A stretch of 37,500 nt of DNA from Polyangia bacterium (GCA_030426845.1 JAUHXR010000050.1:1-37500); one strand, 5' to 3'; counted from the stretch's first letter, positions 24,833-36,425 are shown. The notes: a model not told the origin generated them from the sequence alone. Made by a program: numbers and translations.

Positions 24833-27334
24833 GTGGGCGAGCCTCTGTTCGGACGTGACGCGCTCAAGGGCGAGCTCCTCGCCGCGCTGGAGGTGCGCGC
24901 TGGCCTCTGGACGCTCTCTGGGGCGGCGGGCGTCGGCAAGAGCCGGCTCGCCCGGGCGCTGCACGACGGGTGGACCGCGGCGCGCCACTGGGTCGACCTC
25001 GCCGACGTCAACGACGTCGCCGGCCTCCTCGAGGCGGTCGGCCTCGCGCTGCGCATCTTCGACGCCGACGGAGACGGGACCGACTTCGAGGCGCGCGTCC
25101 GCAACGCGCTCGCCGCCCGGGAGGGTCCGCTGCTCCTCGTGCTCGACGACGCCGAGCACGTCCTCGACCCGCTCTGTCGCGCCGTGAAGCGCTGGCTCCG
25201 CGCGGCGCCCGAGCTGCGGATCGTCGTCACCTCGCGGGAGGCGCTCGCGCTCCGGGAGGAGCGGCTGGTGCCGGTCGCTCCGCTCGACGTCGAGGCGGGG
25301 ACCGCGCTGTTCGAGGCGCGCGCCCGCGCGGTCCGCGGTGAGCTCTCGCCCAGCGCGGAGGACCGCGAGGTCTACCAGGAGATCGTCGCGCAGGTCGACG
25401 GCCTGCCGCTCGCGATCGAGCTCGCGGCGGCCCGCATGCGCGCGCTGGACGCCCCCGCGCTCCGCGACCGGCTGCACGCGCCGCTGGACCTGCTCGCCAA
25501 CGGTTACCGCGCGGACAAGCCGCGCCAGCGCTCGCTCCGCAGCGCGCTCGACGTCTCGTGGGAGCGGCTCGAGGCCGACGGCCGGGCCGCGCTCGTCGTG
25601 CTCGCCGCGCTGCGCGGCAGCTTCTCCTTGGAGGAGGCGAGCGCGCTCCTCGGGGCGGACGCGCTCACCCCGATCGATGGCCTGCTCGGCCGCTCGCTGC
25701 TCCAGCGGATCGACGGCGGCGCGCGCTACGGGATGCTCTCGGTCGTCCGCGCCTACGCGCGCGAGCGGTCGAGCGCGGTCGACGTGGAGGCAGCGCTCGA
25801 CCGGCTGGCCGCGTGGTACGCCGAGCGCGTCGCCGCGATGGAGCGAGGCGCGCTCGAGCTCGCGCGCGGCAGCCTGGAGCTCCTCGCCGAGCGCGGCGCG
25901 CGTGGCGTGGGTGACCCGGCGCACGCGGCCCGCGTCGGCGTCGCGCTCGGCCACCTCGACCGGCCTCCCCACCTGCACGTCGCGCAGCTCGGCGCGCTGC
26001 TGGAGAGGCTCCCCGACGACGAGCCGCGGCTGGCGGCCGAAGCGCGGCTGGCCCGCGCGCGCAAGCTCCTCGACCTGGGCGAGCTCGGCCGGACCCTCGA
26101 CGACGTCGCGGCGGCGCGCGCGCTGACCGACGACCCGGCGTGCCTCGCGCAGGGCTGGCTGGTCGAGAGCCGCGCCCACTACCTCGGGGGTCGGCTCGAG
26201 GCGTCCACCGAGGCGTTCGAGACCGCGCGGAGGCTCGACGCCGACTCGACGCCGCCGGCGCGGGTGATGGGGCTGGCGGGCGCGATCGACCACGCGAAGG
26301 GCGCCTCCGAGGCCGCGGAGCGCTCGGCGAGGATCGCGCTGCGGTTGGCGCGCGCCAGCCGGGATCAGGCGGCCGAGGGCTTGGCGCTCAGCCGCCTCAG
26401 CTTCCTCGCGTGCGATCGCGCCGACTACGACGAGGCCGAGGCCGCGATCCGCGCCGCGCTCGCGATCCATCGTGAGCGGGGGGATCGCCGAAACGTTGCC
26501 CGCGACCTCTGCTACCTCGGCAACCTCGAGCGCGCGCGCGGTCATCGCCTCCGCGCGGAGGAGGCGTACCGCGAGGCGCTCGTGATCCTGGCGGAGGTCG
26601 GCGATCGGTTCTGGGCCTCGGTCGTGGAGATGGACCTCGGGATCCTCCAGCTCCGCCACGGGCTCGCCGAGCAGGCCGACGCGACCCTCCGCCGGGCGTA
26701 CGAGGGCGCGCGCGCGTCCGAGGGCGCGCGCATCCAGGGCCTGATCGCGGGCTACCGCGCGATGGCGTCGACCGAGCTGGGGGACGCCGACGAGGCGGCC
26801 GAGCAGCTCGCGCTCGCGCGCACCTTCCTCCAGGAGGGCGACACCCTCTACGGCGTGCTCCAGCTGCAGGAGGCGTTCGTGCGCCGCGCCGCGCCGCCCG
26901 ATCTGCGGGAGCCGCCCACGACCGATCACGAGCGGACCGTCGTCGAGCTCCTCGCGCGGCGGGTTGGCCGCGACGCGCTCCAGGTCCGCCGCGACGGCCG
27001 GGTCTACGAGCTCCCCGGCGAGCCCGCGCGCGAGTCGGGCTCCGACGCGGCGGCCGCGATCCTCGTCGCGCTGATGGACGCCCGCATGCACCGCGCGGGC
27101 GACCCCTGCGGCGTCGACGACCTCTTCGCGCACGGCTGGCCGGGCGAGACCGCCCAGCGCGCCTCCCGTCAAAACCGTGTGCGCGTCACGATCGCGAAGC
27201 TCCGCCGCGAGGGCCTGCGTGAGCACCTCGAGACCGTCCCGGGCGGCTACCGCCTGGCGCCCGACCGGCCGGCGACCTGGTCTCAGGCCGCGCCGCCCAC
27301 CAGCGCCGCGACGAGCTCGAAGACCGACGCGTAG
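24833..27334 (+). CDS. STAND (NB-ARC-like) ATPase regulator with TPR array and C-terminal winged helix
   Basis: The 833-residue product starts at GTG 24833. The P-loop is GAAGVGKSR (residues 30-38), Walker B is LLLVLDDAEHV (D105/D106), a TSRE sensor lies near 133, and GLPLAIELAAAR (190-201) is the NB-ARC GxP motif. A winged-helix and TPR-like helical region runs from about 350 to 690. The C-terminal domain (about 700-815; DDLFAHGWPG, NRVRVTIAKLRR, VPGGYRL) resembles an OmpR/SARP-type winged helix, but placed at the C-terminus. This suggests a ligand-gated transcription regulator of the MalT/AfsR class. The last 52 bp overlap the convergent HAD gene. Confidence 0.92.
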   Translation: MGEPLFGRDALKGELLAALEVRAGLWTLSGAAGVGKSRLARALHDGWTAARHWVDLADVNDVAGLLEAVGLALRIFDADGDGTDFEARVRNALAAREGPLLLVLDDAEHVLDPLCRAVKRWLRAAPELRIVVTSREALALREERLVPVAPLDVEAGTALFEARARAVRGELSPSAEDREVYQEIVAQVDGLPLAIELAAARMRALDAPALRDRLHAPLDLLANGYRADKPRQRSLRSALDVSWERLEADGRAALVVLAALRGSFSLEEASALLGADALTPIDGLLGRSLLQRIDGGARYGMLSVVRAYARERSSAVDVEAALDRLAAWYAERVAAMERGALELARGSLELLAERGARGVGDPAHAARVGVALGHLDRPPHLHVAQLGALLERLPDDEPRLAAEARLARARKLLDLGELGRTLDDVAAARALTDDPACLAQGWLVESRAHYLGGRLEASTEAFETARRLDADSTPPARVMGLAGAIDHAKGASEAAERSARIALRLARASRDQAAEGLALSRLSFLACDRADYDEAEAAIRAALAIHRERGDRRNVARDLCYLGNLERARGHRLRAEEAYREALVILAEVGDRFWASVVEMDLGILQLRHGLAEQADATLRRAYEGARASEGARIQGLIAGYRAMASTELGDADEAAEQLALARTFLQEGDTLYGVLQLQEAFVRRAAPPDLREPPTTDHERTVVELLARRVGRDALQVRRDGRVYELPGEPARESGSDAAAAILVALMDARMHRAGDPCGVDDLFAHGWPGETAQRASRQNRVRVTIAKLRREGLREHLETVPGGYRLAPDRPATWSQAAPPTSAATSSKTDA

Positions 27335-27981
27335 CGCGGCGAGCGGTCGTGCTCCGGGTAGAACCCGAGCGGATCGATCAAGGCCGCGCGGAGCCCCGCG
27401 CCGAGCGCGCCGTCCACGTCCACGCGCGGGATGTCGCCCGCGTAGAGCGCGGCGCCGGCCGCGACCCCGAGCCGCGCGCAGGCCCGCTCGAACATGCGAG
27501 GGTCCGGCTTGCGGATGCCCTCGAGCGCGGAGTCGACGATCACCTCGAACGCGTCCCCGAGCCCGACGTGCGCGAAGAGCTCCGGCAGCCGGCCCTCGGA
27601 GTTGCTGACCACCCCGAGGCGCAGCCCCGCGTCGCGCGCGCGCGCCAGGGCCTCCGGCAGCTCCGCCGGCACGCGCCGCCACAGGTTGAGCCGGTCGTGC
27701 TCGGCTCGCAGCGGATCGATCAGCCGAGGGGCGACCGCCTCGCTCACCCCGGCCTCGACGAGCAAGGTCTCGAGGTAGAGCCGCCAGCCGTCCTCGTGGC
27801 TGCCTCCGTCGCCGAGCCGCGCCTCGTAGCGTCGCTTGGCCGAGCCCTCCGCCGCGCGCAGGCGCGACGCCTCGACCGCGACGCCTTCGGCGCGCGCGAC
27901 GCCGGCCACCGCCCCCATGTCGAGGAACACCACGGTGTTCCCCGCGTCGAGGAGCAGCGCCTCCAGCGGGATCGGCGCCAA
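27283..27981 (-). CDS. HAD-superfamily hydrolase with variant motif I
   Basis: The 232-residue haloacid-dehalogenase-like protein starts at TTG 27981, 3 bp after the TerB-like gene, so translation is probably coupled. Motif I is LLLDAGNT: the nucleophile D12 is kept, but the usual Asp two residues later is Gly14. Motif II has VVSNSEG, motif III GIRKPDP, motif IV YAGDIPRVDVDGA. Such D-x-G variants occur in HDHD3/DREG-2-like and dehalogenase-like branches, so classical phosphatase activity is uncertain. Its 3' end overlaps the convergent STAND gene by 52 bp. Confidence 0.88.
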   Translation of the reverse strand: MAPIPLEALLLDAGNTVVFLDMGAVAGVARAEGVAVEASRLRAAEGSAKRRYEARLGDGGSHEDGWRLYLETLLVEAGVSEAVAPRLIDPLRAEHDRLNLWRRVPAELPEALARARDAGLRLGVVSNSEGRLPELFAHVGLGDAFEVIVDSALEGIRKPDPRMFERACARLGVAAGAALYAGDIPRVDVDGALGAGLRAALIDPLGFYPEHDRSPRYASVFELVAALVGGAA

Positions 27982-27984
27982 CGC

Positions 27985-28368
27985 TCAGAGCAGGTCGAGC
28001 AGCGCCTTGGCGCGCGTCTCGGCCGCCTGCAGCAGCACCTTCGCCTCGGCCTCCGGGATGCGGAGCCGCTGCGCCAGGTCGCCGAGGACCGTCTTCTCCT
28101 CGGAGGACTGCTCGCCGTCGATGTAGGTCAGGATGACCGCGTGCTGCAGGAGCAGCCGACGGTCCGACGCGCTCAGATCGGTGAGCGGCACGTCGTCGAG
28201 CGTCTTGGGCTCCTTGGCGAACGTACGGATGTGATCCGCGTCGGCGTCGGCCACCTCGAAGGAGCTCAGGAGCGCCTCGATGACCTCGCTCTCTTCACCG
28301 TCCATGCGACCGTCCGCCCAGGCGACGGCGACCAGCGACTTGACCATGGCTTCTTGGTGGGCCTGCAT
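27985..28368 (-). CDS. TerB-like (DUF533/tellurite-resistance-type) helical protein
   Basis: The 127-residue all-helical protein has two repeated acidic motifs, WADGRMDGEESEVI (about 17-30) and YIDGEQSSEEKTVL, as in TerB-fold proteins that bind divalent metal. No signal peptide is present. It forms a two-gene unit with the HAD gene and is divergent from tldD, 48 bp away. No other ter genes are seen, so tellurite resistance should not be assumed. Confidence 0.85.
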   Translation of the reverse strand: MQAHQEAMVKSLVAVAWADGRMDGEESEVIEALLSSFEVADADADHIRTFAKEPKTLDDVPLTDLSASDRRLLLQHAVILTYIDGEQSSEEKTVLGDLAQRLRIPEAEAKVLLQAAETRAKALLDLL

Positions 28369-28416
28369 GGCGGGGGAGGGTAGCAGATTGGAACCCGGGG
28401 CCGTAGAGTCCCCCCG

Positions 28417-29853
<1,437 letters not shown>

Positions 29854-29864
29854 GAGAGACCACG

Positions 29865-31235
29865 ATGGCGGAACAGGAGCTGGAGGAGCTGCTCGCGCTC
29901 GGCGACCGCGTGGTCGCGCGCGCTCGTGCGCTCGGGGCGGACGTGGCGGAGGCGGTCGCGTCGGGCGGTTCGCACCTCTCGACCAAGGTGCGCATGCGCG
30001 CGCCGGAGCTGGTGGAGGAGGCGGGCAGCCGCGGGGTCGGCCTCCGCGTGATGCTGGGTCAGCAGGTCGCGGTCTCGTACACGAGCGACCTCACCGACGG
30101 CGGCCTCGAGCGGCTCGTCGAGGACGCGATCGAGCTCGCGCGGCTCTCGCAGCCCGACGAGTTCGCGGGCCCCCCCGACGCTTCGCAGCTCAGCGCGGCG
30201 TCCGACCACGCCTCGCTCGACCTGCAGGACCCGCGGGTCCAGTCGGTCGACGGCGCGAGCGCGCTGGCCCACGCGCTGGCGGGGGAGGCGGCCGCGTTCG
30301 ACGCCGATCCGCGGATCACCAACAGCGAGGGCGCGACCTTCACCCGCGCCTCGGGCGGGCGGGCGCTCGTCACGAGCGGCGGCTTCCGCGGGGCGAGCGA
30401 GGGGACCTACGCCTCGCTCACCGTGCACCCGGTGGCCGACGACGTCGGCGGCAAGAAGCGCAGCGGCTTCTACTGGACCGCGCGCCGTCACCTCGACCAG
30501 CTCCGGCCCGACGCCGAGGTGGGGGCCGAGGCCGCGCGCCGCACGGTGGCGAAGCTCGGCGCACAGAAGGTCGACACGCAGGAGTGCCCGGTGGTCTTCG
30601 ACCCCGACGTCGGCCGCTCCCTGCTCGGCCTCCTCGCGGGCTGCGTGAACGGCGGCGCGATCTGGCGGCGCTCGAGCTACCTCCTCGACCGCGAGGGCGA
30701 CCGCGTGGCGAGCGACCTCGTCACGGTGATCGACGACCCGCTGATCGAGCGCGCCCCCGGCTCGCGCGCGTTCGACGGCGAGGGCCTGCTCTCGCGGCGC
30801 AACGTGGTCGTCGACAAGGGCGTGCTCAAGACCTACCTCTGCGACAGCTACTCGGCGCGCAAGCTCGGGCGCGAGTCGACCGCGAGCGCCTCGCGCGGCG
30901 GCAGCGGCGGCGTCAGCGCGTCGGTCACCAACTTCGTGCTCCAGCCGGGCGAGATGACGGCCGAGGAGCTCGTCGCCTCGACGCCGCGCGGCCTCTACGT
31001 CACCGAGATGATGGGCTTCGGCTTCAACGCGGTGACCGGCGACTTCAGCCGCGGCGCGGCCGGCTTCTGGATCGAGGGCGGCGAGAAGACCTTCCCCGTC
31101 GCCGAGGTCACCATCTCGCTCAACCTCGACGAGATCCTCAAGCGCATCGACGCGGTCGCCAACGACCTCGACCTGCGCACCTCCGTCGCGACCCCCACGT
31201 TCCGCGTGAGCGCGATGACCCTCGCAGGCCGCTGA
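29865..31235 (+). CDS. tldE: TldE/PmbA, non-catalytic partner of TldD
   Basis: The 456-residue product starts at ATG 29865 with GGAG 9-12 nt upstream, overlapping the region just after the tldD stop. The body matches PmbA/TldE: no HExxxH, SRRNVVVDKGVLKTYLCD, GLYVTEMMGFGFNAVTGDF and SRGAAGFWIEGGE. It is co-transcribed with tldD. Its stop codon is followed after 1 bp by a 157-bp repeated element. Confidence 0.96.
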   Translation: MAEQELEELLALGDRVVARARALGADVAEAVASGGSHLSTKVRMRAPELVEEAGSRGVGLRVMLGQQVAVSYTSDLTDGGLERLVEDAIELARLSQPDEFAGPPDASQLSAASDHASLDLQDPRVQSVDGASALAHALAGEAAAFDADPRITNSEGATFTRASGGRALVTSGGFRGASEGTYASLTVHPVADDVGGKKRSGFYWTARRHLDQLRPDAEVGAEAARRTVAKLGAQKVDTQECPVVFDPDVGRSLLGLLAGCVNGGAIWRRSSYLLDREGDRVASDLVTVIDDPLIERAPGSRAFDGEGLLSRRNVVVDKGVLKTYLCDSYSARKLGRESTASASRGGSGGVSASVTNFVLQPGEMTAEELVASTPRGLYVTEMMGFGFNAVTGDFSRGAAGFWIEGGEKTFPVAEVTISLNLDEILKRIDAVANDLDLRTSVATPTFRVSAMTLAGR

Positions 31236-31236
31236 A

Positions 31237-31393
31237 AGCCCGTTGAAGAACCTCCCCGCGCGCCTCACGACCGGGAGCCCGCGCCTGCGCGGCGCATCGC
31301 TCCTCGAGAACCCTCCGGGATGCCCTCGTCCCGCTGCGCCACGCAGACGCGCCCTCGCAGCCGCGATCCATCACGGTCGGCTCTTCCGCGGGC
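31237..31393 (+). repeat. 157-bp repeated element, left copy
   Basis: The element is 92% identical (144 of 157 positions, no gaps) to the reverse complement of 32943-33099. Its ends are imperfect inverted repeats (AGCCCGTTGAAGA against the complement of CTCTTCCGCGGGC). It begins 1 bp after the tldE stop and points away from that gene. Size, ends and internal stems fit a MITE- or REP-like element. The 46 bp from 31394 to the next start hold nothing clear. Confidence 0.85.
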
Positions 31394-31439
31394 CGCTGGG
31401 CGCCTCGGTGTCGGGGAGCCGCGCGGTGGACGACGGTCG

Positions 31440-32924
<1,485 letters not shown>

Positions 32925-32942
32925 GCTCCCGCCGCCCTCACA

Positions 32943-33099
32943 GCCCGCTGAAGAGTCGACCGTGATGGATCGCGGTGGCGAGGGCGCGCCTGCGTGGCGC
33001 GGCGGGACGAGGGAGTCCCGGAGGATTCTCGAGGAGCGAACCGCCGCGCAGGCGCGGGCTCCCGGCCGTGAGGCGCGCGGGGAGGTTCCTCAACGGGCT
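32943..33099 (-). repeat. 157-bp repeated element, right copy (inverted)
   Basis: This copy is in inverted orientation relative to 31237-31393. It begins (in minus orientation) 1 bp after the stop of the SDR gene. Internally GCGCCTGCG and CGGCGG at about 32986-33004 pair with CCGCCGCGCAGGCGC at about 33041-33055, and GGGAC/GTCCC forms an inner stem. The open frame across it (starting near 32962) exists in both copies but looks incidental. Confidence 0.85.
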
Positions 33100-33100
33100 G

Positions 33101-34210
33101 CTAAGGCGGGGCGCTGCTGGCGCGTCGGCGGGCCGACTGCTGATCGCGCACGTAGTCGACCATCACGTCGACGTAGCTCTCGAACGGCGGGCACTCGACC
33201 TCCTGCTCGAGCAGGAGCTCGCGCGCGTTGCGGTCGTCGTAGACCACCTCGGTCGCCATCTGCTCGAGGAAGGCGCGCGGCACCTGGGCGAAGCGCTCGA
33301 AGCCCGGTGTCTTGAGGAGCGCGGTCGCGAGGTTCGTCGGCAGCGTCCCGCGCGGCATCGGCCGACCGGCCGCGCGCGCGATGAGCTCGAACACGCGTCG
33401 GGTCGAGCGCGGCTTGGGATCGACGAGGTGGAACGTCCGCCCGAGCGAGCGACGATCGCGCGCGATCGCGTAGCCCGCGTCCACCACGTAGTCGATCGGC
33501 ACCAGGTTGAGCGGCGCCTCGCCCCGACCGGGGATCGGGATCGCGAGGTCCGGGGGCGCCCCGAGCATCAGCTTGATGAGGAGGTAAGGGCCCTCGAGCC
33601 GATCGATGGCGCCGCTGATCGAGTCCCCCACCATGATCGAAGGGCGCAGGATCGTCGTCGGGATCTCGCCCATGTGCCGCCGCACCCGCTCCTCCGCCTC
33701 GAAGCGCGTGCGCTCGATCGCGTTGCGGAATCCCTCGGGCGCGAGGAGCTCGTCCTCCAGCACGTAGCCGCGGCGCTCGCCCGAGATGAGCGCGCTCGAC
33801 CAGTGGACGAGGCGCTCGAGGTGATCCGCCTCCGACGCGAGCTCGAGGACCTCGCGCGTGCCCTGGACGTTGAGCTGATGCGCCACCTCGGCGGTCACCC
33901 CGAAGTAGGTGATGGCCGCGCAGTGGTGGATGAGGTCGACCTCCCCGGCCAGCTCGACGAACTCCGCGCCCGAGAGGCCTAGATCCATCGCCGCCGCGTC
34001 GCCCTCGAGGACCCGCACGCGACCCTCGGCGAGCGGGCCGAGCGCCGCCAGCCGCTCTTGTGCCCGCTCGAGGAACCGGTCCTGCACCACGAGGCGCAGC
34101 GACAGCCCGGGCTCCTCCGTCAGCAGCTTCTCCACGACCCGCGCCGCGAGGAAGCTCGTCGGGAAGCCGGTCACGAGGGCGACCCGGCCGCGCTCCGTCG
34201 CGCCGCTCAC
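33101..34210 (-). CDS. Thioester-reductase-like extended SDR protein with altered active site
   Basis: The 369-residue product is a NAD(P)-binding extended short-chain dehydrogenase of the male-sterility/thioester-reductase type. The nucleotide loop is VTGFPTSFLA instead of TGxxGFLG. IHHCAAITYFG, LNVQGTREVLELA, TTILRPSIMVGDS and PLNLVPIDYVVDA are typical. The catalytic YxxxK normally in NxYxxSK is IERTR here (NAIERTRFEAE), so both Tyr and Lys are missing. It starts with GTG at 34210, overlapping the coaE stop by GTGA. Its stop abuts the right 157-bp element. It may bind rather than reduce its ligand. Confidence 0.9.
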   Translation of the reverse strand: MSGATERGRVALVTGFPTSFLAARVVEKLLTEEPGLSLRLVVQDRFLERAQERLAALGPLAEGRVRVLEGDAAAMDLGLSGAEFVELAGEVDLIHHCAAITYFGVTAEVAHQLNVQGTREVLELASEADHLERLVHWSSALISGERRGYVLEDELLAPEGFRNAIERTRFEAEERVRRHMGEIPTTILRPSIMVGDSISGAIDRLEGPYLLIKLMLGAPPDLAIPIPGRGEAPLNLVPIDYVVDAGYAIARDRRSLGRTFHLVDPKPRSTRRVFELIARAAGRPMPRGTLPTNLATALLKTPGFERFAQVPRAFLEQMATEVVYDDRNARELLLEQEVECPPFESYVDVMVDYVRDQQSARRRASSAPP

Positions 34211-34827
34211 GTGGCCTCCGCGAATCGGGCGAGCAGCGCCGCGTGCACCTCGCGCGCCTGCGCGAACGTCTCTTCGAGGGGCCCACCGTTGTCGATCACG
34301 TAGTCCGCCGCCGCCGCCTTGTCCGCGAGCGGGAGCTGCGAGGCGAGGCGGGCCCGCGCGGCCGCCTCGTCGAGGCCGTCGCGCGCCATCACGCGGGCGA
34401 CCTGCGTCGCCTCATCGACCGCCACCACCACGAGCGCGGCGAAGGTCTCGTGCCGCCCCGTCTCGACGAGCAGCGCGGCCTCGTAGAGCGCGTAGGGGTG
34501 CCCCTCGCCCGCGTAACCGGCGAGCCGCTCCATGCTCGTCGCGCCGATGAGCGGGTGCAGAATCGACTCGAGCCGCCGCCGCGCCGCCTCGTCGGCGAAC
34601 ACCACCTCGCCGAGCTTCGCCCGGTCGAGCGCGCCGTCCGGGCCGAGGATCCCCTCGCCGAACGCCTCCACCACCGCGGCGAGCCCCGGAGTCCCCGGCG
34701 CGACCACCTCGCGCGCGATCCGGTCGGCGTCCACCACGGGGACCCCGAGCTCGTCCGAGAAGAAGCGCGCGACGGTGCTCTTGCCCGACCCGATCCCCCC
34801 GGTGAGACCGACCACAACGAACCCCAC
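34207..34827 (-). CDS. coaE: Dephospho-CoA kinase
   Basis: Last enzyme of coenzyme A synthesis: ATP plus dephospho-CoA gives CoA. The product has 206 residues, normal length. It carries the P-loop [12 protein letters not shown] (7-18), [12 protein letters not shown], the LESILHPLI motif and the lid region AALLVETG. The GTG start at 34827 has no good ribosome binding site. It overlaps the SDR gene by 4 bp (GTGA), so the two are one operon. It is divergent from dtd. Confidence 0.96.
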   Translation of the reverse strand: MGFVVVGLTGGIGSGKSTVARFFSDELGVPVVDADRIAREVVAPGTPGLAAVVEAFGEGILGPDGALDRAKLGEVVFADEAARRRLESILHPLIGATSMERLAGYAGEGHPYALYEAALLVETGRHETFAALVVVAVDEATQVARVMARDGLDEAAARARLASQLPLADKAAAADYVIDNGGPLEETFAQAREVHAALLARFAEAT

Positions 34828-34834
34828 GACGGAG

Positions 34835-34913
34835 GTGGTACCACGCCGCCGCGCGCCGCGGCACCCCGGGCCCGCGCCCCGGCGCTCGACGCCCCGCCGC
34901 GATCCGTGGTACC
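34835..34913. promoter_or_regulatory. Paired GTGGTACC sites in the coaE/dtd divergent gap
   Basis: GTGGTACCAC, a perfect 10-bp palindrome, lies at 34835-34844, and GTGGTACC recurs at 34906-34913, 71 bp apart. The 94-bp gap is otherwise GC-rich. They could be operator half-sites. Confidence 0.25.
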
Positions 34914-34921
34914 GGACCCCG

Positions 34922-35371
34922 ATGCGGGCCGTCGCGCAGCGCGTCTTCGAGGCCAGCGTCGTGGTCGACGGCGAGGTCGTCGGCGCGATCGGCGAGGGGC
35001 TGCTCGTCTACCTGGGCGCGGCCGCCGACGACGAAGCGGCCGACGTCGCGTCGATGGCGAGCAAGCTCGCGGGCCTGCGCGTGTTTCGGGACGACGAGGG
35101 CAAGATGTCCCGCTCCGTGGAGGACATCGGGGGCGGCGTGCTCGTCGTGTCCCAGTTCACACTCTTCGGCGACGTCCGCAAGGGCCGGCGCCCGTCGTTC
35201 ACCGGCGCGGCGCCTCCCGAGCCGGCCAACGCGCTCTACGAGGCGACCGTCGCCGCCCTGCGCGAGCGCGGGCTCACGGTCGCGACCGGCCGCTTCCGGG
35301 CCATGATGGACGTCCGGAGCCGCGTCGATGGCCCGGTCACCATCCTCATCGACACCCGGAAGGTCTTCTGA
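34922..35371 (+). CDS. dtd: D-aminoacyl-tRNA deacylase
   Basis: The 149-residue protein hydrolyses D-aminoacyl-tRNA, a proofreading step. The SQFTLFGD motif (about 79-86) is intact. The second family motif, usually NxGPVT, reads VDGPVT, with the Asn replaced by Val; GRFRAMMDV also differs from the common GxFGAxM. The fold looks complete and the length is normal. The ATG at 34922 begins exactly at MRAVAQRV. It is followed after 7 bp by astA. Confidence 0.94.
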   Translation: MRAVAQRVFEASVVVDGEVVGAIGEGLLVYLGAAADDEAADVASMASKLAGLRVFRDDEGKMSRSVEDIGGGVLVVSQFTLFGDVRKGRRPSFTGAAPPEPANALYEATVAALRERGLTVATGRFRAMMDVRSRVDGPVTILIDTRKVF

Positions 35372-35378
35372 GCCTCGC

Positions 35379-36425
35379 ATGGACCCCGTCCGCTACGAGA
35401 TCCGCGCCGCCACCCTCGCCGATCACCGCGAGCTGTACGAGCTCGCCGAGCACCTGAACTCGGTCAACCTGCCGCACGACGAGGCGGAGATCACCGAGAT
35501 CCTCACGAAGTCGGAGCGCTCCTTCACCGGCGCGATCGAGGACCCGCGCCGACGCCAGTACGTCTTCCTCCTGCGGGACCGGGAGCGCGGCGTGGCGGTC
35601 GGAACCTCGATGATCATCGCCCAGCTCGGCTCCCGGGACGCCCCCTACATCTTCTTCGATGTGCAGAACGAGGAGCGGTACAGCGCCACCCTGGACGCGC
35701 ACTTCATCCACCAGGTGCTGTCGATCGGCTACTCCTATCACGGGCCCACCGAGATCGGCGGGCTGGTGGTCGACCCGACCTACCGCCGCGCGCCCGAGCG
35801 CCTGGGCATGCTGATCTCGTACGTGCGGTTCCTCTTCATCGCGGTGCACCGCGACCTGTTCCAGAACCGCGTCCTCGCGGAGCTGATGCCCCCGCTCGCC
35901 GAGGACCGGACGTCCCGCCTCTGGGAGGCCGTCGGTCGCAAGTTCACCGGCCTGAGCTACCGGGAGGCGGACCGTCTCTCGAAGCGGAACAAGGAGTTCA
36001 TCCGCGGTCTGTTTCCGAACGGGGACATCTACGCCTCGCTCCTGCCCCCCGACGCCCAGGCGGTCATCGGCGAGGTCGGGCCGCAGACGCGGGGGGTCGC
36101 CAAGATGCTCTCGCGGATCGGCTTCCGCTACGCAGACCGTGTCGACCCGTTCGACGGCGGGCCCCACTTCATCGCCCCGACCGACGAGATCGACCTCGTC
36201 CAGCGCACGCGACGAGGCCGGCTCGTCTCCCGCCAGCCGGAGGACCTCTCCGATCGACGGAGCCTCGTCGCGCGCGTTCTGGACGGTCCTCCGTACCTTC
36301 ATGCGGTCGCAGCGCGCGCCGAGATCCCCCTCGAGCCCGGTCAGCCGATCGCGGTCGAGGCGCCGGCCCTCGCCCACCTCGCCTGCGAACCCGATGAAAT
36401 TGCAGCGGTTCTCCCGTTGTACTGA
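35379..36425 (+). CDS. astA: Arginine N-succinyltransferase
   Basis: The 348-residue enzyme transfers succinyl from succinyl-CoA to arginine, the first step of the AST pathway of arginine catabolism. Length and sequence match the AstA/AruF family: YRRAPERLGMLISYVRFLF, FRDLFQN-type segment (VHRDLFQNRVLAELMPP), GEVGPQTRGVAKML, FRYADRVDPFDGGPHF. No other ast gene (B, C, D, E) is in the window. It sits 7 bp behind dtd on the same strand. Aspartate/ornithine specificity cannot be excluded. Confidence 0.92.
   Translation: MDPVRYEIRAATLADHRELYELAEHLNSVNLPHDEAEITEILTKSERSFTGAIEDPRRRQYVFLLRDRERGVAVGTSMIIAQLGSRDAPYIFFDVQNEERYSATLDAHFIHQVLSIGYSYHGPTEIGGLVVDPTYRRAPERLGMLISYVRFLFIAVHRDLFQNRVLAELMPPLAEDRTSRLWEAVGRKFTGLSYREADRLSKRNKEFIRGLFPNGDIYASLLPPDAQAVIGEVGPQTRGVAKMLSRIGFRYADRVDPFDGGPHFIAPTDEIDLVQRTRRGRLVSRQPEDLSDRRSLVARVLDGPPYLHAVAARAEIPLEPGQPIAVEAPALAHLACEPDEIAAVLPLY

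Noticed and set aside
24437-27682. 1081-codon minus-strand frame opposite the STAND gene
   Set aside because: Opposite strand of a gene with intact ATPase and winged-helix motifs; open frames of this kind are expected at this GC content.
27985-28368. Tellurite-resistance operon
   Set aside because: Only a TerB-like fold is present; no terA, terC, terD or terZ relatives are nearby.
32962-33315. Protein-coding frame within the right 157-bp element and its counterpart in the left copy
   Set aside because: The shared frame simply follows the shared repeat; it runs antisense into the SDR gene and has no domain or ribosome binding site.
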